A DNA stretch of 29,694 nt from assembly GCF_937973075.1 (NCBI RefSeq), contig NZ_CALBWL010000007.1, forward strand, positions 1-29,694, written 5' to 3'. Of the stretch, positions 17,510 to 23,964 are shown one piece after another. A program made the translations under genes and the position numbers. This DNA is from an uncultured Campylobacter sp. Its GTDB lineage: Bacteria > Campylobacterota > Campylobacteria > Campylobacterales > Campylobacteraceae. The notes beneath the pieces were generated by a model. That model had not been told where the DNA came from. It saw only the letters and a program-made list of their open reading frames with translations, and did not search any database. Within the stretch, counting starts at the first letter, position 1. Every line of letters starts with the position of its first letter.

Positions 17510-18130
17510 ATTTCAAACCTTTGTAAAAAATGGGCTAAGCTTACTATTATTTTGCAAATTTTAAGCTTAGATTGCCGTTTAAAGCCTTGGCTCGCTTTTT
17601 TTAAACTTGGTTAGCTTTGAGCTTAGCCTGCCGCCGTTTCAGGCTATAAATTTGGCTAAATTAAGGGCGCGCGGGCGGACGATCGGCGCGCGGAATTTAA
17701 AATTTTAAAAGCGAAATTTTACCGCGAGATTTTGCGGAGTAGGTTATAAAATTTCGCCGCACGGGGCTTTGTGTTTTGAACTGCCGCTATGCTTTGAAAT
17801 TTCATTATGTTTTGACAAGTCGTCATGCTCTAAAATTTTGTCGCGCTTTGCAATTTCGTCGTGTTTTAAAACACTGCTGCGCCGCCGTGAAATTTTGTGC
17901 GGTGGTTTAAACGGAATTTTACGCCATAGAATTTTATGCAGCGGCTAGACGAAATTTTACATCGTGAAAATTTTACGCAGCGATTAGACGGAATTCTGCG
18001 CCGTGAAATTTCGCGCGTCAGAGCTCTACTTGCATATAGCGTAAGCCGATAGCCTTTACGGGTTAGGCACAGAATTTTATGAAGGCGATTGAATTGTTCT
18101 GCGTATTATAGCGTTAAAGATTAAAATTCT
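17510..18130. other. Non-coding spacer with degenerate repeats between islet and rseP
   Basis: About 620 bases without a supportable gene. The left half is AT-rich leader to rseP. From ~17780 the sequence becomes a chain of similar words (TTTGAAATTTC, CTAAAATTTTGTCGCG, TTGCAATTTCGTCGTG) and then a ~39-bp tandem repeat. It looks like decayed or expanding repeat DNA. Confidence 0.55.
17898..18014. repeat. Degenerate 39-bp tandem repeat, three units
   Basis: Three consecutive 39-base units start at 17898, 17937 and 17976. Each begins TGCGGTGG, TGCAGCGG or CGCAGCGA, continues with TTTAAACGGAATT, CTAGACGAAATT or TTAGACGGAATT, and ends with a CG(C/T)G-AAATTT-type word. A further partial unit may precede them (17874-17896). 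Similarity is imperfect, so this is an old or fast-diverging array. There is no coding frame. Confidence 0.5.
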
Positions 18131-18376
18131 TTAATTGTGAAATTTTACATTATGATAGAAATATGCATCAAGGAATTTTAGGTCTCCCCCATCATATTTG
18201 ATGCGGCTACTATGAACAAATAGAGCTGCGCCGCATACAACTAGCACGAATAAAAATCCTAAGATATATTTACGAGCATAAACGCGAGCGGTTTCATTAT
18301 CGAGCCGATGAGCTTCGTATTGCTTTAAATCTAGCTCGGCATCAGTAGGCAATCTCCATTTAAAAATACCAGCCAT
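18131..18376 (-). CDS. Small single-TM membrane protein (islet gene 7)
   Basis: ATG 18376 has a textbook AAGGAG site six bases upstream, so I choose it over longer upstream starts that would overlap the neighbouring gene. The 81-residue product has a charged N-terminal segment (KWRLPTDAELDLKQYEAHRL), one transmembrane helix (YILGFLFVLVVCGAALFV) and a short tail (RIKYDGGDLKFLDAYFY), probably periplasmic. It is the last gene of a run of seven small minus-strand membrane-protein genes. No recognised family. Confidence 0.7.
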   Translation of the reverse strand: MAGIFKWRLPTDAELDLKQYEAHRLDNETARVYARKYILGFLFVLVVCGAALFVHSSRIKYDGGDLKFLDAYFYHNVKFHN

Positions 18377-18419
18377 TTTTACTCCTTTAAATAATACTTT
18401 ATTTTCGCAATCCATTGTG

Positions 18420-18584
18420 TTATTTTGTTTGCGATGTTTGCTTGCTTTCTGCTTTAATGCGCGCATAGTTTGCATCGGAGCTTACGACTATCTCATATAC
18501 TATCGCTCCTGCTATGATTATGAACGCTACTATAAACCAGTAAAGCACCTTTCTTGCGTCTGCGTAGGGGTCTTTTGTAGCCAT
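18420..18584 (-). CDS. Very small single-TM protein (islet gene 6)
   Basis: ATG 18584 follows AAGGA at good spacing. It codes 54 residues: a charged start (MATKDPYADARKV), one transmembrane helix (LYWFIVAFIIIAGAIVYEIV), and a polar lysine/serine/glutamine tail. It ends 43 bases before islet gene 7 and begins 9 bases after islet gene 5, so the genes are co-transcribed. The short length explains why a 60-residue cut-off would miss it. Function unknown. Confidence 0.7.
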   Translation of the reverse strand: MATKDPYADARKVLYWFIVAFIIIAGAIVYEIVVSSDANYARIKAESKQTSQTK

Positions 18585-18593
18585 TTAAATTCC

Positions 18594-18800
18594 TTATTTA
18601 ATCGAAGCTTTAGCGGTTTGGATTATCCTATCAAAGGTCGGAAGCGCAGTCAGATTAACATCACCTAGGCGCTTTTCTCTGCTACCCATATCGAAAAATC
18701 CCGTAGCTATGGCGATAATAGCAAACACGATGCAAGCTAATACGCATTTTAGCTGAAAGCTATTGCTTCCTACCAAGGTCGTTATCTCTCTATCGGTCAT
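18594..18800 (-). CDS. Small single-TM protein (islet gene 5)
   Basis: A 68-residue protein with a polar N-terminus (MTDREITTLVGSNS), one transmembrane helix (CVLACIVFAIIAIATGFF) and an amphipathic C-terminal segment (SREKRLGDVNLTALPTFDRI). AAAAGGA precedes the ATG. It sits between islet genes 4 and 6 in one transcription unit. No recognised family. Confidence 0.68.
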   Translation of the reverse strand: MTDREITTLVGSNSFQLKCVLACIVFAIIAIATGFFDMGSREKRLGDVNLTALPTFDRIIQTAKASIK

Positions 18801-18876
18801 AATATCAATCCTTTTAAATTTATTTCAAAGCAGCAATTTGCCTATAGCAGTCTAAAAAGCGCCTCGCCGATACATT

Positions 18877-19035
18877 TTACGGCATAGCATAGTGAAAATA
18901 TGAGATTAATTTGAATACTCTCTCCTCTGAGACTAAAAAAACCGCAGCGGCAAGTGATATTATGACGGCTAAAAACATATAGTATATCAAGAAGCCACCT
19001 TTATCCAGTTCGTGTTTTAAATCCCAAAAATCCAT
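18877..19035 (-). CDS. Very small membrane protein with a T7 run (islet gene 4)
   Basis: ATG 19035 follows AAAAGGA. The frame codes 52 residues: MDFWDLKHELDKGG, one transmembrane helix (FLIYYMFLAVIISLAAAVFL) and a short tail ending YFHYAMP. A run of seven T (coding strand) falls at the end of the helix. One added T would instead give ...AAAVFFSLRGESIQ followed by a second hydrophobic segment (INLIFSLCYAVKCIGEALF) and a natural end after ~65 residues. Which frame is ancestral cannot be settled here. Function unknown. Confidence 0.65.
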   Translation of the reverse strand: MDFWDLKHELDKGGFLIYYMFLAVIISLAAAVFLVSEERVFKLISYFHYAMP

Positions 19036-19046
19036 ATTTTATCCTT

Positions 19047-19709
19047 TTAGAAAAACAAATTTGAAAGTATCGATAAGCTAATCAACACACCGAATGCTCG
19101 CGCGATAGTCCGCGGCAGTATCCTGTAGCGCCAAGACCATACCCGCTTTATCGCATATGGCTCCAGCTCAGACGCCTTATTCATTCTTCTGCCAAATTTA
19201 TCGTAAGGGGCGATAGCCTTTATATCGATAAATTCTTTATAATCCACTTCGCCCTCTTCTTCTACATCGTATCTAAACATATCGTGAAATCTGATAAAAG
19301 GATAGCAGTTTCTAAATAGTCTAAAATCGTCTATTAGCTCTTCAAATTTAATAAATCTAGATATAACCTCAAATACCAAAAACGATACTATGAAATACCA
19401 TAGAATAGGAAAGAGCGCTACTAACGGCAGATACCACCAAGGATGATAGGCAAATATATCCGCACCCCCAGTAAAAAACGGCACCTTATCGAAAGGAAAT
19501 AGCCAAATCGCATATTTAAAAGCGAAGTAGAAGTATCCTATATAAATCGTTATCACGATTACGTAGTAGCTTTTGATGTCTTCTTCGATATATCTTAAGG
19601 AATAAAAGCTTATACCTGCTATAACAATCGTAGCAAGGAAAAATTTCAAATCGTGCGTTAGCCATATTACGAATAAAAGAGCGTAAAACGCTATGGTAAC
19701 ATAATGCAT
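19047..19709 (-). CDS. Multi-pass membrane protein with cytoplasmic domain (islet gene 3)
   Basis: A 220-residue protein with four to five hydrophobic segments in residues ~1-125 and one at the C-terminus (GVLISLSILSNLFF). Between them is a charged soluble section (FEELIDDFRLFRNCYPF...YDVEEEGEVDYKEF). ATG 19709 lacks a ribosome site. The frame stays open for 17 codons upstream of it, reading KKATDIFYNVLWGK, and an ATG at 19761 (M-S-F-K-K) would join that frame if the A7 run at 19746-19752 lost one base. The real start may therefore be 19761. It is the largest islet gene. No recognised domain. Confidence 0.7.
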   Translation of the reverse strand: MHYVTIAFYALLFVIWLTHDLKFFLATIVIAGISFYSLRYIEEDIKSYYVIVITIYIGYFYFAFKYAIWLFPFDKVPFFTGGADIFAYHPWWYLPLVALFPILWYFIVSFLVFEVISRFIKFEELIDDFRLFRNCYPFIRFHDMFRYDVEEEGEVDYKEFIDIKAIAPYDKFGRRMNKASELEPYAIKRVWSWRYRILPRTIARAFGVLISLSILSNLFF

Positions 19710-19774
19710 CTTGCCCCAAAGGACGTTATAAAATATATCGGTTGCTTTTTTTAAAACTCATAGAATTTTATCTC

Positions 19775-20104
19775 TCATTTAAAATGCTGCTTAGGGGCTT
19801 GCGTAGTAAAAGCTTCGAAAAGTGCCAACGCGCCATAAAAGATATTACAAAGCATATAATAAAGCCAAGTAAGCGGGGTTACTAGAATAAAAAATAACCT
19901 AGCGATGGGTCTTTCTTCATCCCATTCGTCGTTTTTCTTAAAAAGTATAAAAACAAAAAAGATTATAGATATAGCCCCGAATCCTCTACAAATGGTAACA
20001 TATGTTTCTTTATTATAAGCTACATCGGGTGATGGACGCATAAATAGCAACCATATATATATCGCTATAAACATCGCTAACAAACCAAACATCAATCTTC
20101 TCAT
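19775..20104 (-). CDS. Three-TM membrane protein (islet gene 2)
   Basis: A 109-residue protein with three hydrophobic segments (MFGLLAMFIAIYIWLLFM, FGAISIIFFVFILF, LFFILVTPLTWLYYMLCNIF) and a basic C-terminus. An acidic-basic loop (KKNDEWDEERPIAR) lies between helices 2 and 3. It begins 31 bases after islet gene 1. Its stop (TGA 19775-19777) lies 13 bases before the ATG at 19761 discussed for islet gene 3. Function unknown. Confidence 0.7.
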   Translation of the reverse strand: MRRLMFGLLAMFIAIYIWLLFMRPSPDVAYNKETYVTICRGFGAISIIFFVFILFKKNDEWDEERPIARLFFILVTPLTWLYYMLCNIFYGALALFEAFTTQAPKQHFK

Positions 20105-20135
20105 AAAATAACTCCGAATTTAATAGTTTTTGCGT

Positions 20136-20411
20136 TTAATCTTCTTGCTTTTTGCCACCACCGCCTATATGTCCGCTCGCACCGAATGCAAAAACGCATA
20201 CAGTTGCAGCAGTTAGAAAAACGGATATTGCAGCTTTAAAATTTTCCACGAAAGCATCTACAATGACAACATATGCATAAGCACCAAAAACGCTTAGCAC
20301 GGATAAAATAATCATAAATCCACTGATGCCTATACATATCATAGCAAACGCTACTATAGGCGGAATTCTGGTGCATGACTGCGGCTTGCCAGCTTCTTTT
20401 TGTTCTTGCAT
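20136..20411 (-). CDS. Two-TM membrane protein with Gly-rich tail (islet gene 1)
   Basis: A 91-residue protein with two long hydrophobic segments (IVAFAMICIGISGFMIILSV and the stretch FKAAISVFLTAATVCVFAFG, with AYAYVVIVDAF between them). The tail is GHIGGGGKKQED. AAAGGG precedes the ATG. It lies 76 bases after the pgsA stop on the same strand and opens the seven-gene islet, so the islet may be read through from the pgsA operon or have its own promoter in that gap. No recognised family. Confidence 0.7.
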   Translation of the reverse strand: MQEQKEAGKPQSCTRIPPIVAFAMICIGISGFMIILSVLSVFGAYAYVVIVDAFVENFKAAISVFLTAATVCVFAFGASGHIGGGGKKQED

Positions 20412-20487
20412 TTTTTCCCTTTATTTCTTCTAATAAAATTTAAACTATTTGCTTTCAACTGCCAAGCGCTGATTAGACGCTTAAATT

Positions 20488-21042
20488 CTAACTCTTTTTC
20501 GTAGCCTTAGCATACGCCGTGACGTATTCAAACCCCGAATATAGCGTCAGCGCAACCGCGATCCAGAGTAGGGCGTTTGCATAGGGCCATTGCATCGTTA
20601 GCCAGCCGATAGCGATCATCTGAAAGACCGTTTTTACCTTCCCCGCCATCGACGCGGCGACCTCTACGCCGTCGCCCGCCATAGCAACTCGAAGGCCAGT
20701 GATAAAAAACTCTCGGATTAGGATCAGATAGATCGCCCACGGACTGGCGCGCCCGATAAACATAAGCCCCAAAAAGCCCGCAAGCGTCAGCATCTTATCG
20801 GCAAGCGGATCGATGATGGCGCCAAGTCTCGTTTTTTGGTTCCAAGAGCGCGCGATGTATCCGTCAAAAAAGTCCGTGACGGAGGCGATAACGAATACGA
20901 GCGCGGCAAAATAATCGATCCAGCTTACATGCACCGAGCCCACCATGCCGCCGTTCGCATGGCCTGCTAGTAGGATCAGCCAAAAAAACAGCGGCGCGAG
21001 CGCAACGCGAAAGCTCGCTAAAATATTGGGTAAATTTAGCAT
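20488..21042 (-). CDS. pgsA: CDP-diacylglycerol-glycerol-3-phosphate 3-phosphatidyltransferase
   Basis: A 184-residue inner-membrane enzyme with the CDP-alcohol phosphatidyltransferase signature D-G-x2-A-R-x8-G-x3-D-x3-D (FFDGYIARS...GAIIDPLADK) at ~62-85 and about four to five hydrophobic segments. It makes phosphatidylglycerol phosphate, the precursor of phosphatidylglycerol and cardiolipin. The start codon overlaps the stop of the upstream reductase gene (TAATG), indicating translational coupling. In C. jejuni rseP follows directly; here the small-membrane-protein islet intervenes. Confidence 0.94.
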   Translation of the reverse strand: MLNLPNILASFRVALAPLFFWLILLAGHANGGMVGSVHVSWIDYFAALVFVIASVTDFFDGYIARSWNQKTRLGAIIDPLADKMLTLAGFLGLMFIGRASPWAIYLILIREFFITGLRVAMAGDGVEVAASMAGKVKTVFQMIAIGWLTMQWPYANALLWIAVALTLYSGFEYVTAYAKATKKS

Positions 21043-21821
21043 TATTTAAAGGTCGTTCCGCCGTCGACGATGAAGGTGTGCCCCGTCACCCAGCTAGCCT
21101 TGCTCGAGCACAGAAATAAACATGCTCCCGCCAAATCCTCCGGCTGCCCCATGCGTCCTAGCGGGCTAAGCTCGGCGGTCTTGTCGCGCACCTCTTCGTA
21201 GTTCGTAAAGGCCCTAAGCGCGTCCGTCTCGATCGGTCCGCCGCTTACTACGTTTACGCGGATGTTTTTCTCTCCAAGCTCGGTCGCTGCGTAGCGCGCC
21301 ATCGCTTCAACCGCGGCTTTTGCCGTGCCGTGACCCGCGTAGTTTTCGATATAGACTAAATTTCCCGTGGAGCTAAGCGAGATGATCGAGCCGCCGCCTA
21401 CCGCTTCCATGCGTTTCGCGGCTTCTTGCGCGCCCACTACGAAGGCATTTACGGTCGCGGTAAAGATATTGTTGATGCCGCGCGGCTTTAGCCTCATAAA
21501 TTTCGTGTATCCGCCCGCGACTGCGCGACCCGAGATGATGGCGTTTGAGATGAAAAAATCCACTCGCGCAAAATCCTCGTCGATCTTAGCAAAGAGCTCC
21601 TTATAGGTCTCGGGCTCCAAGATATTGAGCGCATAAGCGCGCGCCTTGATGCCGTAAGCCTTCTCAAGATCGGCTGCTTGCGAAGTCGCCAGCTCCTCGT
21701 TGGAATTATACGTAAAAGCGATATTTGCCCCCGCAGCTGCGAATTCCAAAACTATCGCCCTGCCTATGCCTCTCGTGCCGCCGCTGATAACTAGCGTTTT
21801 TCCTTTAAATTCGTTCGTCAA
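21042..21821 (-). CDS. SDR-family enoyl-ACP reductase, FabL-like
   Basis: A 259-residue cytosolic short-chain dehydrogenase. The cofactor motif SGGTRGIG is at 13-20, and the catalytic Ser is near 150. Tyr161 and Lys168 are spaced Y-x6-K, as in FabL and FabI, rather than the classical Y-x3-K. Segments NVVSGGPIETDALRAF and SPLGRM closely resemble, from memory, FabL (enoyl-ACP reductase III) of Bacillus. The likely role is the last reduction step of fatty acid elongation. The start is TTG directly after the dapA stop, with AAAGGA upstream. The C. jejuni counterpart occupies the same place behind dapA. Confidence 0.85.
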   Translation of the reverse strand: MTNEFKGKTLVISGGTRGIGRAIVLEFAAAGANIAFTYNSNEELATSQAADLEKAYGIKARAYALNILEPETYKELFAKIDEDFARVDFFISNAIISGRAVAGGYTKFMRLKPRGINNIFTATVNAFVVGAQEAAKRMEAVGGGSIISLSSTGNLVYIENYAGHGTAKAAVEAMARYAATELGEKNIRVNVVSGGPIETDALRAFTNYEEVRDKTAELSPLGRMGQPEDLAGACLFLCSSKASWVTGHTFIVDGGTTFK

Positions 21822-22718
21822 TTAAAATCCTTTGATAGTGTATTGTTTCATTACGTTTTCTATTTTTTTGAGGTTTTCTGCGCTCGGCTCGCAAAGCGGC
21901 AAGCGGTACTCCAAACTCGGCGCGAGGCCCGCGATATACATCGCCGCTTTGATCGGGATCGGATTGCTCTCGCAGAATAAAATTTTATTGATCGCGTAGA
22001 GATCGTCGTTGATCTGCTTGGCTTTTAAAAACTCATTTTGCAGCGCAAATTTCGTTAGTCTCGCCGTGTAATCGGGCAGTAAATTTGCCGTAACGGAGAT
22101 CACGCCTTTGCCGCCGTTACTTAGGATCGGATAGTTGATCGCATCCTCGCCGCTAAGCACGCTAAGGCGTGGCTCGTGCGCGAGCAGATCGACGCATTTA
22201 TCGATGCTGCCGCTAGCTTCTTTGACGCCGTAGATATTTTCGCAGTCGTTAAAAAGCTTGATGATCGTATCTGCGGCGATATCGCAACCGGTGCGCCCTG
22301 GCACGTTGTATAGCAGTACCGGCAGATCTACCGAGCTAGCGATCGCCTTGTAGTGCAGATACAACCCCTTTTGGGTGGGTTTATTGTAGTAGGGTGCTAC
22401 GGATAAAATTCCGTCCGCGCCGTGAGCCTGCGCAAACTGCGCGAGCCCGATCGCTTCGTGAGTTGCGTTGCTGCCCGCGCCCGCTAGTACCTTGACGTCC
22501 GTGCCCTTGCACGCATCTACGGCGATCTCGATACAGACGCGGTGCTCGTCGTGCGTCAGCGTCGCACTCTCGCCCGTAGTACCGACGGGCACGACCGCGC
22601 TTATGCCGTTTGCGATCTGTCTTTTGATGAGCTTAGCGTAGGTTTGCTCGTCGAGTTTGCCCTCTTTAAAAGGCGTGATCAGCGCCGTCATAGAGCCGAT
22701 TATGACATTTTTATTCAT
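21822..22718 (-). CDS. dapA: 4-hydroxy-tetrahydrodipicolinate synthase
   Basis: A 298-residue TIM-barrel aldolase of usual length. The Schiff-base Lys166 lies in YGVKEASGS. Tyr138 and the YNVPGRT motif follow strand 5, and TTGES (47-51) binds pyruvate. It condenses pyruvate and aspartate semialdehyde, the first committed step to diaminopimelate and lysine. It overlaps the upstream peptidase gene by 8 bases and abuts the reductase gene downstream, so it sits within a coupled operon in the same order as C. jejuni. Confidence 0.96.
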   Translation of the reverse strand: MNKNVIIGSMTALITPFKEGKLDEQTYAKLIKRQIANGISAVVPVGTTGESATLTHDEHRVCIEIAVDACKGTDVKVLAGAGSNATHEAIGLAQFAQAHGADGILSVAPYYNKPTQKGLYLHYKAIASSVDLPVLLYNVPGRTGCDIAADTIIKLFNDCENIYGVKEASGSIDKCVDLLAHEPRLSVLSGEDAINYPILSNGGKGVISVTANLLPDYTARLTKFALQNEFLKAKQINDDLYAINKILFCESNPIPIKAAMYIAGLAPSLEYRLPLCEPSAENLKKIENVMKQYTIKGF

Positions 22719-23964
22719 CGTTTTCCTTTCGTAAGATAATGCTCGTGGAGCTTTTAAGGCTTAGATAGGTTTTCATCGCTTTTTTAACCGCGCTTTTATC
22801 AAGGCTTTTGATCTCGCGCTCCAGCCTAAATAGCGCGTCCAGATCACCGCGGACGATGTAGCTGCCGTACATCTGCGCTACCTTGCTAGCGCTGTCGAGG
22901 GAGTAGATCAGATCGCTGCTTAGGGTGTTTTTGATCTTTAGCATATCGTCGTCGCTTATTTTAGCTTTTTTGGCTTTTTCGATCAGCGCTAAAATTTCAT
23001 CTCTCAGCGCCTCGCCGCTTACGCCTTGGTTGCAAACGGCAAAGACTATAAATAAATTCTCATCCTTACCGCTCATATCGTAGATATTGATCTGATTGGC
23101 GAGCTTTTTCTCATCGACCAGCACGCGCTGCAAAAGTGAGCTCTTGCCGCCGCTAAGATATATATCCATCGCTTTGATCGCCGCGGCGTCAGGATGGTTA
23201 AACGGCGGAATTTTAAAAGCGACTGCAACGATCTGTGCCTCGCTGTTTTTGTAAATAATGCTAAGCTTCTCGCCGTCTTGCGCGGGCTCGGTGCAGTGAA
23301 GGCGCGGAATTTCGCTTTTATTTTTTACGGACGCGAAGTATTTTTTAGCCGCATCAAACGCCGCCTTTTCGCCGATGTCGCCGGTGATCAGCAGCACGGC
23401 GTTTTGCGGCTGATAAAATTTAGCGTGAAATTCCTTGATATCTTTAATACTCCAGTTTTCGATATCCTTGCGAAAGCCGATCGGCGTCCAGTGGTACGGA
23501 TGGTACAGAAACGCGGCGTTGTAGAGCCTGAAAAATAGATATCCGAACGGATCGTTATCGGTGCGCCACAGCCGCTCCTCGAGCACGACTTTGCGCTCGG
23601 GCTGAAATTCTTTGTCTTTGAGGCTCAAGTTTTGCATGATGTCGGCGTAAAGATCCAAGCAGACCTCTAAATTTGAGCTCGCGCACTTGATGAAGTAGTG
23701 CGTGTAATCAAAGCCTGTGCTTGCGTTGTTTACGCCGCCAAATCCCTTTATGATCGCGTCGAACTCGCCCGCCTTGCGATTTTTCGTGGATTTAAAATTT
23801 AGATGCTCCAGCATGTGCGCGATGCCGCTTTTGCCCATCACCTCGTCGCGCGAGCCGACGTTGTAAAACACATCCACGCTGATGACGCCGCTGCCTTTAT
23901 TCATCGGGATGTGATAAATTTGAAGCCCGTTTTGCAGCGTGATTTTCTTAAATTTCGGAAACAT
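22711..23964 (-). CDS. M16-family zinc peptidase (PqqL/PepR type)
   Basis: A 417-residue protein with the inverted zinc motif HxxEH at 50-54 (HMLEH) and the downstream ligand Glu near 130 (ERKVVLEE). Two homologous M16 domains (Peptidase_M16 and M16_C) fill the length. There is no signal peptide, so it is probably cytoplasmic. The substrate is unknown; relatives degrade peptides. The ATG overlaps the pyrD stop as TAATG. C. jejuni has the same gene between pyrD and dapA. Confidence 0.92.
   Translation of the reverse strand: MFPKFKKITLQNGLQIYHIPMNKGSGVISVDVFYNVGSRDEVMGKSGIAHMLEHLNFKSTKNRKAGEFDAIIKGFGGVNNASTGFDYTHYFIKCASSNLEVCLDLYADIMQNLSLKDKEFQPERKVVLEERLWRTDNDPFGYLFFRLYNAAFLYHPYHWTPIGFRKDIENWSIKDIKEFHAKFYQPQNAVLLITGDIGEKAAFDAAKKYFASVKNKSEIPRLHCTEPAQDGEKLSIIYKNSEAQIVAVAFKIPPFNHPDAAAIKAMDIYLSGGKSSLLQRVLVDEKKLANQINIYDMSGKDENLFIVFAVCNQGVSGEALRDEILALIEKAKKAKISDDDMLKIKNTLSSDLIYSLDSASKVAQMYGSYIVRGDLDALFRLEREIKSLDKSAVKKAMKTYLSLKSSTSIILRKENDE

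Noticed and set aside
18377..18475. Longer start for islet gene 7 at 18475
   Set aside because: It would overlap islet gene 6. The ATG at 18376 has a perfect AAGGAG site at proper spacing.
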